Shown in pieces: positions 46,201 to 54,594 of a DNA stretch of 64,000 bases. Numbering within the stretch: position 1 is the stretch's first letter; every line of letters begins with the position of its first letter. The position numbers and the translations under genes are program-made. The DNA is from Muricea muricata. Taxonomy: Eukaryota > Cnidaria > Anthozoa > Malacalcyonacea > Plexauridae. The notes beneath the pieces were generated by a model, which was not told where the DNA came from, did not search any database, and saw nothing but the letters and a program-made list of their open reading frames with translations. The stretch is taken from contig OY979717.1 of NCBI GenBank assembly GCA_963855995.1, positions 64,040,243-64,104,242 on the forward strand, in the 5' to 3' direction.

Positions 46201-46584
46201 AAGGCGTGAACATGCCTCCATTTATACTGTATAGACCTTTCAAAGGCGTGAACATCCCTCCATATATACTGTATAGACCTCTCAAAGGCGTGAATATCCC
46301 TCCATATATACTGTATAGACCTCTCAAAGGCGTGAATATGCCTTCATATATACTGTATAGACTTCTCAAAGGCGTGAACATCCCTTCATTTTTGCAGCTT
46401 TGCAAATAATGTTTGTATTTGCTAGGTGAGAACGAAGGACCACACGTTTGAAAGTGTTGACCATTTGGTTCGCTATCATCGAGATAACAAAGTACCAATC
46501 ATCTCGTCAGGAAGTGTTATTATATTACGTCAACCTGTGGTTAAGAATAGACTACTGTATGATTTACCTAATAATCTTGCATAA
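33629..46584 (+). CDS. SHC: SHC-type adaptor protein (PTB-CH1-SH2), at least 10 coding exons
   Basis: Cytoplasmic adaptor that binds phosphotyrosine on receptor kinases and passes the signal to GRB2-SOS/Ras. Exons: 33629-33760, 34321-34391, 35704-35792, 36487-36629, 36986-37037, 37125-37251, 38860-39205, 42446-42724, 42980-43206, 46426-46584. Total about 541 residues, near mammalian p52/p66 SHC1 size. The PTB domain starts GWLHSAQAIKDGGVCY, then YLGCIEVLKSMRTLQYDVRQ. CH1 is tyrosine- and proline-rich. SH2 starts DWFHGPMSRQDAENLL and has the pTyr-binding FLVRES. The junction between exons 6 and 7 is unresolved: donor GTTAGA leaves phase 2 but exon 7 needs phase 0, so a small exon or another donor is missing from my model. 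Other phases agree. Confidence 0.92.
34321..37251 (+). CDS. SHC: SHC exons 2-6: rest of the PTB domain
   Basis: Exon 2 holds YLGCIEVLKSMRTLQYDVRQ, exon 3 KEAMYRCCEANGYKFSKRKK, exon 4 HPRTVHSGTFISLTVSVTG and IVLTEMSSGEMISKHDMQG, exon 5 DCPDIVGYVAKDAKNKR, exon 6 ACHVLDCPQNLSYDVINTIG and QAFELRYKMFLDNPPELLP. Introns are 0.1-1.3 kb. The exon 6 region contains the C-terminal helix (QAFELR) that closes the PTB phosphopeptide groove. Confidence 0.9.
37590..37722 (+). mobile_element. LINE reverse-transcriptase fragment in SHC intron 6
   Basis: The plus strand reads LQEFTLGPLLFFF and, in the same frame, ETLHKTTPCMLYSDDTQ. This corresponds to the family's PQGSTLGPLLF and YADDTQ motifs, with damaged residues. 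Only about 45 codons are recognisable. Confidence 0.7.
38860..39205 (+). CDS. SHC: SHC exon 7: CH1 tyrosine sites
   Basis: Begins EEDEFADGYYDDFEDE, aligned with the twin-tyrosine site of vertebrate SHC1 (YYND, Y239/Y240), but with Asp in place of Asn at +2. Further on it has SEYDTPHG, TPSYNNPLAS and FYDTPGA. YNNP fits the GRB2 SH2 consensus (pYxN). The acceptor GTGTTTTAG is clear, and the exon ends in phase 1 at ACAG|GTAATA. Confidence 0.9.
39408..39503. repeat. 48-bp tandem duplication in SHC intron 7
   Basis: AATAACCACTC followed by CGTGTGGGTGTTTAAATAGC and ATGCATTCCT occurs twice in a row with three small differences. Confidence 0.85.
40150..40230. repeat. Imperfect (TA)n microsatellite
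   Basis: TA runs interrupted by AAGAA, TGAGTG and TATG. It lies downstream, on the minus strand, of a Penelope-like 3' end. Confidence 0.9.
40240..40660 (-). mobile_element. Penelope-like 3' end with hammerhead-like hairpin
   Basis: On the minus strand, 40650-40411 encodes a tail with DPDRIEKILITKEAYWMAQL and FLNGLNKRFEI. It resembles the end of Penelope GIY-YIG domains (Glu, then YW, then GLN). Further downstream, 40325-40298 reads TTGATGAAGGCTGTAGCCGAAACGTC in pieces TTGATGAAGGCTG / TAGCCGAAACGTC: a GGCT/AGCC stem between GATGA and GAAAC, like a hammerhead core with U in place of the first C. TA repeats end it. It is a different Penelope lineage from the pair in FAN1. Confidence 0.6.
40660..41045 (-). 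mobile_element. Tc1-like transposase N-terminal fragment
   Basis: The minus strand encodes RIRSHGILGMLNAGSSARDV and PKLKLTGDCDRTPGSGGK, then (after a frame change) STKTILRRLREKGI. These match the paired-like helix-turn-helix region of Tc1 transposases, including the RPxSG-type linker. The catalytic domain is absent: a Penelope tail follows directly. Confidence 0.65.
41526..41579. repeat. Two adjacent hairpins of TGTGCCGATTAA
   Basis: TGTGCCGATTAATCC/TTAATCGGCACA and TGTGCCGATTAAAAA/TTAATCGGCACG stand side by side. The word TTCTGATTGGTT lies just upstream (41508). Confidence 0.85.
41870..42040. repeat. Near-perfect fold-back with CTCG-rich tip
   Basis: TAGGAAATTACACTTGTTCT and AAGTATTAATGAAAAATC on the left return complemented on the right. 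The inner stem ATAATACCGC/GCGGTATTAT encloses CTCGTGCTACGCACTC. Arms are about 75 bp. Confidence 0.85.
42170..42393. repeat. 24-bp minisatellite just before SHC exon 8
   Basis: About nine copies of ACGAGGGAAGGAAATGCATT plus TCTT (24 bp). Each unit contains the palindrome AAATGCATTT. The unit length keeps frames open, giving LTREGNAF repeats on one strand and SLVRNAFP on the other. These are intronic, since the exon 8 acceptor (CCTTTAG) lies 50 bp downstream. Confidence 0.95.
42446..42724 (+). CDS. SHC: SHC exon 8: proline-rich CH1 part
   Basis: Acceptor CCTTTAG joins phase 1 to give VSNTEQESSEGSFRVNWENF. Later it has RRTPPPLPKPYSRKS, a plausible SH3-binding segment. Ends phase 1 at CCCAA|GTAAGT. 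Poorly conserved, as usual for the CH1 linker. Confidence 0.85.
42980..43206 (+). CDS. SHC: SHC exon 9: first two thirds of SH2
   Basis: Encodes LKDWFHGPMSRQDAENLL, DGDFLVRESTTNPEQYVLTG and YPKHLLLIDPEGV. The Arg of FLVRES binds the phosphate. The donor GTG|GTGAGT is phase 0. Confidence 0.94.
43923..46395. repeat. 42-bp minisatellite, about 59 copies, in SHC intron 9
   Basis: The unit is GAACATGCCTCCATATATAC then TGTATAGACCTCTCAAAGGCGT (42 bp = 14 codons). Because 42 is divisible by three and the unit has open frames on both strands, long repeat ORFs result (421 residues on the minus strand, 204 on the plus). A nine-unit block (378 bp) is duplicated: 44284-44655 and 44662-45033 match, including a shared TAGAG change. 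A second block with a truncated unit recurs at about 45461 and 45954 (offset 493 bp). The array ends only about 30 bp before the acceptor of the last SHC exon. Confidence 0.97.
46426..46584 (+). CDS. SHC: SHC exon 10: end of SH2 and C-terminus
   Basis: Acceptor TTTGCTAG, phase 0. VRTKDHTFESVDHLVRYHRD then ILRQPVVKNRLL completes the SH2 domain (family consensus VRTKDHxFESVxHLI). Stop TAA 46582-46584. A possible poly(A) signal AATAAA lies at 47095-47100. Confidence 0.94.
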   Translation: MRTKDHTFESVDHLVRYHRDNKVPIISSGSVIILRQPVVKNRLLYDLPNNLA

Positions 46585-47311
46585 GATGTAGTACTAACGT
46601 TGTAACTTGTAAATTGTATTCATAATCTTGCGAAAAAGATTCATTTTCAAGATTAATTTGACAAAACGTTATGGTTAGACCATATTAATAGGTTAAACTA
46701 ACAAGACTCTTATGTTAGTTATTAACCTGGAGTACCAGATATGATTGGTTGATCATTCACCGACATAGTCAGTCTAGATCGATATTTAAGCAAACGGGTT
46801 CGGTAAATTAACAAGGAGTGCTGATTTAATTCGTGATTTCCTAATTGAGAACAGCAAAGCATCTATGAAGTGACAGAAAACTTTAAATATAAAAGATGCC
46901 TAATTATCTCTGAGGAAATGCCTCTGTGGTTGTTTACACTAATAGCTCCGTGCCTCATGACTGGTGTTCTCTGTCACACTGTCTCTCCAAACAACGCATA
47001 CATGCTTTGCCGTCTCAATTCGGAAATGGCAAATTGACAAATTCACCAATATATTAATTAAGTAGGTGCACAAATTGCCTCAAGAGAGGCAAGCAATAAA
47101 GTAGCACTTTCATGAAGAAATTATCCACCTTATGTTAATTTCCATCAGAGATATTTAGAATAAATCATCCAGGCGCTTTGTAGTTTCTGATTTGTGCTCA
47201 AGCATACGACATACCAGAAAGATTTTACAAAATAAGAAATATTTTTTCAAACTAACAAGCAGAATTTATTTTAAGGCAGCTGTAATTTGAATGTCTTAGT
47301 AGGTGAATATC
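46585..47311. other. SHC 3' region and intergenic DNA
   Basis: A short hairpin AGGTTAAACTAACA/TGTTAGTTATTAACCT sits at 46690-46730, and AATAAA at 47095. Nothing else is recognised. Confidence 0.5.
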
Positions 47312-48869
47312 TCTACACTCCGACCCACGATATTAGTTTTATAAGATGTTTATGCCGTACGTATTCAAAATGAGCATTGCTATTCATTAAAACTTACAAA
47401 CATCAAAACAAAGTTGTGAGAAGATCTTTACGATGTTGATATTTGGTTTCAGTCACATGACTGAAAAAGTATGGCGCTGTTCCGTATTTCAGGCGGACCA
47501 CGCTATTAGTTTTAAAAATATGATAACACGATAAGACGTCGTTTTTAACTTAATTGGAAGTGGAAACGACATTCTTTAACCAAAAACAGCATAGGTAACA
47601 ACAAGAGATTGTTTTAGTTAGAAAATAAACGAACTTGGTGTCATAGTTGAAGGATTTTTCAAAGATTACGTGGAACGGTGGAAAAGAGGGATTCTGGACT
47701 TCTAAAATCGATAAGAATTGGGAGATATTAGGCGTTTGAAGGAGAACTGTTCGTAAATTATCATGATCAACGTCTATCAACATTTTGAGAATGTTCGCTT
47801 TGCCATATGTCTTCAAAACTAGCAATGGTGGATTCCTGATAAGCAATAATAATTCTAAAAGTACCTCCACTGGTGTCGTGGAATAAACGTTTGGAACTGG
47901 ATTAAGGCAAAAAAATGCTTGAGAGCACAACGGAAGTTTGTCCTTTTGACGGGCAGACGAAATCAGCATGATCAAGCTTGGGAAATGTATGCATGGTTAG
48001 ATTATTGATATTCAATGATGGTATGTGATAGGCGAGGCTAAGAGTCAAAAAAAAAGTGGTAACGTAAACGAGTTCTTCTGGTAACAGCGAAAATAGGGAT
48101 CAGAGGTCTCTTTTGCACATTTAGGCACATATGAACACATGTTGGTTGCTAATAATACGGATTTAAATTATCGTTTTACCACTTCTTTGGCAGGTACCTA
48201 AAACCTTTCATCAGAAGTTCCTTTTCCCAGCATTAGGGCATTATCATGTTGATCTCGACTTGTCTGTCTTGTCTGTCTCGACTTGTTGTGCTCTCAAGCA
48301 TTTTTTTGCCTCAATCCAGTTCCAAACGTTTATTCCACGACACCAGTGGAGGTACTTTTAGAACTATTATTGCTTACCAGGAATCCATCATTGCTAGTTT
48401 TAAAGATATATGGCAAAGCAAACTTTCTCAAAATGTTGATGGACGTTGATCGTGATAATTTACGAACAGTTCTCCTTCAAACGCCTAATACCTCCCATTC
48501 TTATCCATTTTAGAAATCCAGAATCCCTCTTTTCCGCCGTTCCACGCATTCCTCGAAAAATCCTTCAACTATGACACCAAGTTGTTACCTATGCTGTTTT
48601 TGGTTAAAGAATGTCGTTTCCACTTCCAATTAAGTTAAAAACGACGTCTTATCGTGTTATCATATTTTTAAAACTAATAGCGTGGTCCGCCTGAAATATG
48701 GAACAGCGCCATATATTTTTAGTCATGTGACTAACATCAAATATCAACATCGTAAAGATCTTCTCACAACTTTGTTTTGATGTTCGTAAGTTTTAATGAA
48801 TAGCAATGCTCATTTTGAATACGTACGGCATAAATATTTTATAAAACTAATATCGTGGGTCGCAGTGTA
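47312..48869. mobile_element. Long fold-back element, 1.56 kb, arms of about 600 bp
   Basis: Outer ends CTACACTCCGACCCACGATATT and AATATCGTGGGTCGCAGTGTAG (shown as CTACACT/AGTGTAG and GACCCACGATATTAG with its complement) start two arms, 47312-47960 and 48270-48869, about 90% complementary, around a unique centre of about 300 bp. Matching ORFs on opposite strands (LCSQAFFCLNPVPNVYSTTP) reflect this pairing. No known domain. Long terminal inverted repeats are seen in MULE and Foldback types. No target duplication was found. Confidence 0.8.
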
Positions 48870-49880
48870 GACCAAAACAAGGTATCGAGAAACAGAAAGC
48901 GTCTGGAAGATTCATTTGAAATAATGTTTGATTGAGATCATGGTAGTAGCACTTTAGAGTTTGAATATAAGAGACTAAGAAATGTTGTTTTTAGAGTTAT
49001 AAATTTAAACTATTATAGCGTAACCGAAATATTTTATTAACGTTTATGCTAACTTTTATGTATTTCAAAAGAGAGTTTCCTTAATGCGCTTTTTTAACCC
49101 AAGAAAACATTGCATGATCGTTAATTTCCAATTTGATGTCGTTTTACTTCATCTTCTTTATTCTGATTGGTTGGTTGAAAACTTACTTTATAAGCTCTAA
49201 AAATACTAGAACGATAACACCATGTAAAAGCCTCGTGCTAGGACTAACGTAGGGCGAGGCTAGCTAAGGTGGTCGAAATTGGCGTTCAACAACAGTAAAT
49301 GTCGTAAACCTTGATACCATTCAGCTTCCCTTTATGTGAAGGCAATTGGGAACCGAGTACTATATAATTTCATAAACCATAAAATTACTTTGTAAACCAA
49401 GCTGAGAACATTGTGAAAAAAGGTAAAATCTCCTCGTACGTTTCTTTGGAAAATAATGTCATATTAGAAAACAATATAAAAGGACTGGCACTTGAACGTC
49501 GATTTGTCTTACAAGATGGCGTTTACGTTATCGTTCCAGTTTAATATAGAGTTCATTGGTTAGGTATTCTCAGAGCCCATTATATTAACATGATACCAAC
49601 TGAATTTTAAATCACACGAAGATGATGTGTTTGCCAACCACAATGATTTTCAACCGGTTGTTTCCTACTGGTATCGTGTTAATGAGGTCCATCACCAGGG
49701 CCGTCACCAGAGCGTTTATTTGGGGGTTGGGGTTGAAATCAGGTGTTATTGGGTTGATTTCAAAAGAAATTAGTTGGGCAGGACATGATATGTGAATAAC
49801 AGAGATTATATAACACTCTGATTACGACCCTGTTAAAACTTATTCACTTATTCGTTAGCTTACCTGTAATAAACAAGAAC
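48870..49880. other. Intergenic DNA, nothing recognised
   Basis: TTATTCTGATTGGTTGGTTG at 49160 repeats the ATTGG-type word seen near hairpins. No ORF, RNA or TE signature is supported. Confidence 0.45.
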
Positions 49881-50162
49881 TATATGGTCCCGCTTACCCT
49901 GGCTGAAATGAAGTATTTTTTATGAAACGAGACAACCGAAGATAGAATATCAATGCTTACCAATAATTGATCAATAATTAAAAAAATCTATTTTACAAAA
50001 ATTGAAGCCCAACAACATTTTGTTTACTTGATATTTCGGCCAAACAAAAATTTCAAGCGATCAAGAATTGAACATTTTTCTTATCATAATCTATGATGTG
50101 TTTCAATACCTCAAAATCATTTACGCTTTAATTAATTAATCCCGGGTAAGCGGGATCATATA
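49881..50162. repeat. MITE-like inverted repeat
   Basis: TATATGGTCCCGCTTACCCT on the left pairs with CCCGGGTAAGCGGGATCATA on the right. About 20-bp terminal repeats around a 240-bp AT-rich, non-coding centre. Confidence 0.7.
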
Positions 50163-51172
50163 ATCACTCACTTAATCTTCAATTAACGAGGATAGTTTTG
50201 ACCAAATGTTTTTAGACATCTTTGACAACGATGTATAGAATAAACCAGTAACTACTTTATAAAAAACAAATATCAGTGTATGTAAACTTGTAAGCATGGT
50301 GTTGATACTTTCCATAATTCCTTTGGCGTGAACCAGCAAATTTGCATCATGATTTTGCTTCAAAGATGACTGCGAGCGCAATGATAAAGAAATACTTTGG
50401 GCACTGGTACTTTACCTTTTTAAAATGTGTTCACTTTTCCGGGTTTTTTTAACGTTCGATTTTAATACTAAGTCTGTTTAACAGATCTTCAAATACTCAT
50501 TATAGTGAAGTCGCTTAACCAAACGATCTGTACTGGCGTGTACAAACTTGAGCACCCCCCCTACAATTGATTAACTATGCCTCCTAATCAATTTAAGAAC
50601 GGGTGCCTAAAATTTTCAAGTTAGGGGGGTGTTACCACAGTGAGGTGGTACGTTAACGGTTGGCAATGTTTCTCTGCCAGTCAATGATATTTAATGCGAG
50701 AACATCAAACAGGAAATTTTATATGCCCATTTATCTGTTGTCAAGTCCATGTCTTTGAACAATATCCCAACACATTATTAAATACAATGATTGAGTAAAA
50801 CATGAACAAACATCCCGAACCGTTATTTCAAAAACGGAACTCCCCCCCCCCGGGATGATAAATTTTGTGAATATCTTCATTACACCCCCAAAAACATTTC
50901 AATTTGACTTAGGAGTCGCGGGGAAAGAAATACTGACTTTGTCCGCTTTGTACAGATCTTGCCAATTTTTGCCGCTAAGCGACCGGACTATTAATAATTT
51001 ATAAGATTATTGGCCAATCATGTCAACCATGATAGGTCATATGAGGTGGCTTTATACCTGATAAAGTGCTAATTAGGATGACACTTTATATAATCTGTCA
51101 CGTTCATTAGTATTCTTTATATAATGTTGTATCCTATTTAGCATTACAATGCGGCGTATTCGAAGTCCTTTA

Positions 51173-51250
51173 ATACACTCGAACAATTGCGTTTTATCAT
51201 ATCTAATACGCTCGGCAGCGCCTCGCGTTTTAAATATGATAAAACGCTCC
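51173..51250. repeat. Hairpin with CTCG-rich tip
   Basis: GCGTTTTATCATATCTAATACG and the right arm AATATGATAAAACGC pair around GCTCGGCAGCGCCTCGCG. It lies downstream of the Schlafen-like gene and may fall in its 3' UTR. Confidence 0.75.
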
Positions 51251-51421
51251 TTTCCGTGAATTAAATAGTACATAAAAGTCATTAAAAACGTTCCACATTC
51301 TTTTCGCCTCCCGCCTTCGGACAGCTTTCACATCCCGCCCCGTCTTCTCCCGCTTCCAGCACACTTTGAGCTCTTATTTGCTTTGGTTCTCCTCTTGTAC
51401 TCTAATAATTGATTGGTGATA

Positions 51422-53008
51422 TTACTCGTAGTTAGTCAGATCAGCAAAGAGTTCCTCTTCAACACTGCTACGGCAATGTATCTTCGTAAAACGATCAAGT
51501 CGGGTTTGTGCGTATTTGATTATTCCTCGAAACTGATCTTTGTCTGCCAAGTCACGTGCTTTCATAGCCCAGTCTTTCGCTGTTTTAATGTACTTGTCTT
51601 GGCGAGTGACATTAAACTGCGATCTACGATAATTTAAGTCAGATTTAACCAAACACAAATAACACTGGTTGACGTCTGTAAGAGAATCTCCCTTTAGACT
51701 ACTCTCTTCAACCACAAGTATGCTCGAAATTGCGACACTCATATCTTTCTCTGTAACCTCGCGCATATCATCATCGTCCTCTGCTAAAGGCTTACATCCG
51801 AGGGAGAGCATTGCCCGTCTGATGTGACAGCGGTGAAGAAGATTGGACTTCAGGACTGAACTTTGCTCAGGTGTATTTCGCTTTTCCTCAATTGCCAAAG
51901 TGTGGTCAATGGCCTTGGTATACAATGAAATAGCTTGGTGTTTAAGAGAGTTGCGAACTTCTTCATTTCTTTCCTCGCCTGCCAAGATGCTAAACAAATA
52001 GCCTGCGTCGTTCAACACCCAAGCAGTGTGCCATCCGAAAGAGATTCCTTCAATTTTTTGCAATGCATCATAAGTTACCTGGTAGCTCTTGTCGTATTCG
52101 CCTTCACCTCTAAAAAAGCACGCAAGGAGGTGAAGTCTTTGCACCTGAAACTCGTCTGCGTTTCCCGTCGATGTGACTAAGGAACTTGCTTTTTCTAATT
52201 CATCGTAGGCTTCTACAAATTCCCGTCTGCGATATGCTCCCAAAGCAAGCATGAAGCGAATAGATACTTCGATATCTGTTTCAGGAAACACTTTGTTGTT
52301 TGGGCAGATTTTTGAAGCAAAGGTTTGAAGTTTATCAAAGTCACCATCTTGTATAAGCTGTTCCATGTAGTCAATCACCTTTCTACAGAAAGTCCTGCAT
52401 TTGGTATTTGGAGGAGACACGTTTGGGATTGTAAACGGTATGGAACTACTTCCGGAGTCGCACAGAGCAGAAGCAGGAGTTTGATCTTGTTTATATGCTT
52501 TTGAGTCGCTCTGTTCACCCTCTACAATCTCACAGGTGCTCACATTTTTCCAAGAATTTTCCCTGCAGAATTTTACGATATCTCGCATTTGCGCATCGTG
52601 TAGCAGTTTTTTCTTCCATCGATTAAATTCCATCTGTTGGATCTTTCCGTACTTGTACTCATATGCTTCGGGATGACTAAGAAATACACCTCCAGGACAA
52701 CAGGCTATCGCCACCACGATAACAAATAAATCAGGAATGGCTACCTTACTGGTGGTATCCAGCACTGGAGAAAACGAGATATCCCAGTGTTTGCCAAGCT
52801 CTGGTTTTCCATGCTCTTCTGGCCAAATCATTTTCGCCACTGCAGATGAAAGTTTCTCCACGATTCTTTGTCTTTCGTCGTCGACGACAATTTGACCACA
52901 AACTTTGTAAGTCTCGTCGTCGATGCCAATATAGACGTGCCCTCCTTTATGGTTTGCGAAGGCTGCGATATAATGTGTTATTTTATTGGCAATGATACGG
53001 TCTGCCAA
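51422..53008 (-). CDS. Schlafen-like gene, AlbA_2 lobe and helical repeats (after the frameshift)
   Basis: In this frame the residues before LADRI read SCKSDKNKNKS and are open back to about 53049, beyond the end of the first frame. No GT-AG intron across the junction restores the frame. Stop TAA at 51424-51422. The helical C-terminus (about residues 230-500) may form a protein-binding surface. Confidence 0.75.
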   Translation of the reverse strand: MADRIIANKITHYIAAFANHKGGHVYIGIDDETYKVCGQIVVDDERQRIVEKLSSAVAKMIWPEEHGKPELGKHWDISFSPVLDTTSKVAIPDLFVIVVAIACCPGGVFLSHPEAYEYKYGKIQQMEFNRWKKKLLHDAQMRDIVKFCRENSWKNVSTCEIVEGEQSDSKAYKQDQTPASALCDSGSSSIPFTIPNVSPPNTKCRTFCRKVIDYMEQLIQDGDFDKLQTFASKICPNNKVFPETDIEVSIRFMLALGAYRRREFVEAYDELEKASSLVTSTGNADEFQVQRLHLLACFFRGEGEYDKSYQVTYDALQKIEGISFGWHTAWVLNDAGYLFSILAGEERNEEVRNSLKHQAISLYTKAIDHTLAIEEKRNTPEQSSVLKSNLLHRCHIRRAMLSLGCKPLAEDDDDMREVTEKDMSVAISSILVVEESSLKGDSLTDVNQCYLCLVKSDLNYRRSQFNVTRQDKYIKTAKDWAMKARDLADKDQFRGIIKYAQTRLDRFTKIHCRSSVEEELFADLTNYE

Positions 53009-53576
53009 GGATTTATTTTTATTTTTATCAGATTTGCATGACCTTCTTAAATTGAACCGTATCCGACTCTCTCATATCTTCTGGCATTGTGCATTCTTTT
53101 TCGAATTCCTTCGCATGATTGTGTTGCATTGCGTTAAGAAATTTTCGATCAGATTTTAGCACTCGCGCAATGTTTTCCAACGGCTCAGTTCTATGCACCT
53201 GTTTGACCAGAAAAGCCGTTGGTAAGACCAAATTATATTCCATTGTGCAAATACGATCACAAGGCTTAATGGTAAAGATAATTTCTTTACCAAGCCCTTT
53301 TATTTCTGTTTGGCAATATTCACGAAGACCAGTTAACCCAATGAGCTCGATTAAGGTTTGCTCAATTCCGCGGACAAGTTCGTCAAGCATGGTGGGTGTC
53401 AGGGATTTTGAAGACGTAAGCTTGAGCGTTCCACCGTGATGGCTGTTCAAAAAACCGCAAACTGTAGAATAAGTGTCTTTTATTATCCCCGTCTTCTTGT
53501 GCTTGTTAAGTAAGAGATCGGGAGAAATCTCGATCGTTATTGGCGCCTCATGTACACCTGGCGCGTGATTCAGCAT
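51422..53576 (-). CDS. Schlafen-like AlbA-domain protein with TPR-like C-terminus; one frameshift
   Basis: Two abutting minus-strand frames make one protein. The first (53576-53028, 182 residues) starts at an ATG preceded by an in-frame TAG. It carries a first Schlafen lobe (VCGFLNSHHGGTLKL) and ends FEKECTMPEDMRESDTVQFK. The second (from 53008 or just upstream to 51422, about 528 residues) starts at a TTG, not ATG, and begins LADRIIANKITHYIAAFANH then KGGHVYIGIDDE, the signature of the Schlafen AlbA_2 fold. ESxTVQFK and LADRI belong side by side in the family, so one +1 shift at 53030-53045 separates them. The C-terminal half has paired helices (RFMLALGAYRRREFVEAYDE, HLLACFFRGEGEYDKSYQV) like TPRs. 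Schlafen-type proteins act in RNA processing and antiviral control in vertebrates. The role here is unknown. It has no introns in this span. Confidence 0.8.
53028..53576 (-). CDS. Schlafen-like gene, first lobe (before the frameshift)
   Basis: ATG at 53576-53574. Upstream, TTTTCGTAATGTAG|ATG could be a splice acceptor, so a 5' non-coding exon is possible. The lobe contains the N-terminal half of the duplicated Schlafen core (FLNSHHGGTLKL). The frame closes with TGA at 53030-53028, right after VQFKKVMQI. Confidence 0.75.
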   Translation of the reverse strand: MLNHAPGVHEAPITIEISPDLLLNKHKKTGIIKDTYSTVCGFLNSHHGGTLKLTSSKSLTPTMLDELVRGIEQTLIELIGLTGLREYCQTEIKGLGKEIIFTIKPCDRICTMEYNLVLPTAFLVKQVHRTEPLENIARVLKSDRKFLNAMQHNHAKEFEKECTMPEDMRESDTVQFKKVMQI

Positions 53577-53982
53577 CTACATTACGAAAATCACAATAAA
53601 TCAAATAATTAATGCATGGCCTTTCCAGAATGCATATGGTTAATTTGCATTTGGCAAAGTGACTGCGCGCATCTAATGAAATAATCTTTGGGTTTTGCTC
53701 GTGAATTATTAAGACCGGGTTCATTGTTCTTTGCGACCGCTGTAATGAGGACAGGAGAAATTTTCAAAACATTTTAGAATGATTTTCGAAATGCCAAAAA
53801 AATTATAATTCAGATTATATGAAGTTACGTCAACAACATCTGTACCTCGTATTCTAATTTCGAACAAGCAGTTTTTTTCAGTTAGTATGCAGGGTGTATA
53901 AAATAGACAATTTTAAAAGGGCCAGAATATGGAAACTATAGACTTATTAAAATGTCTCGTATATTTGTGTTATCTATGCAAA

Positions 53983-54340
53983 GCGTCCCGCAGGGACGCC
54001 GGAACGAAGGTAGGGCAAAGGGGGGCAATGCAGACGGTAAGGGCAACTTTGGTCTTATGAATTATATTTCTAAAGTGGTCGACGTAAACCCGCAAATCAG
54101 TAAACCAAGAAATTCTTAAAATGCGGAAATCAAAAATCTATATGCAGTAACAATTTCGCTACAAATAGTTGACAATAAATGGTTTACAATGCTCAGATGA
54201 TACGGTTCCGTCCACATATATACATTTATAAAGTATACTTTATAAAAGGGCACTTTTGCCCCCCTGCACCCTTGAGAAAGGGCAAGGGGGGCGAGCCCCC
54301 CCCTGCGCCCCCCCCCCCTTTCCGGCGTCCCTACATCCCG
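53983..54340. mobile_element. Small DNA transposon with 9-bp direct flanks
   Basis: Ends GCGTCCCGCAGGGACGCCGG and CCGGCGTCCCTACATCCCG form an inverted repeat. CTATGCAAA flanks both sides (53974-53982, 54341-54349). The interior is G/C-homopolymer rich (AGGGGGGC, an 11-C run at 54308-54318) and non-coding. Confidence 0.75.
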
Positions 54341-54421
54341 CTATGCAAATATTTTCGTGTTCATGGACTGCCAAAACAACAATTTCAAAAGAAATGAATA
54401 ATTAAATGTAAGAAATTTTCA

Positions 54422-54594
54422 TAGCGGAACTAAATTGTCGGACTCGATACGCCACTACTTTAGCATGTTCGGGTCAATCTGACGCTAAAAACAAAAGGGA
54501 GAGTGGTTTGTAGGAGTCTTATTTTCAATGGCTTGTGCTGTTTTGTTAAAACAATATGAACTGGCCCGACAATTTAGCCCTGCCACGCCAGTTT
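54422..54594. repeat. Short inverted repeat (MITE-like)
   Basis: GCGGAACTAAATTGTCGGAC against GCCCGACAATTTAGCCCTGC. About 20-bp arms around 130 bp of non-coding sequence. Confidence 0.55.

Noticed and set aside
43923..46395. Possible CRISPR-like array
   Set aside because: Units are directly adjacent without unique spacers, and the DNA is eukaryotic (spliced genes). It is a minisatellite.
43989..46498. Long open frames of GLYSIYGGMFTPLR or PPYILYRPLKGVN repeats
   Set aside because: They arise on both strands from a 42-bp minisatellite whose length is divisible by three. There are no splice signals or non-repeat domains, and they lie in an SHC intron.
47550..48513. Matching 141- and 76-codon ORFs on opposite strands
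   Set aside because: The same sequence seen twice in the arms of a fold-back. No domain recognised.
51422..53008. TTG as the real start of a separate Schlafen-like gene
   Set aside because: The frame is open upstream of the TTG, and the preceding lobe in the next frame supplies the missing family sequence. A frameshifted single gene explains both.
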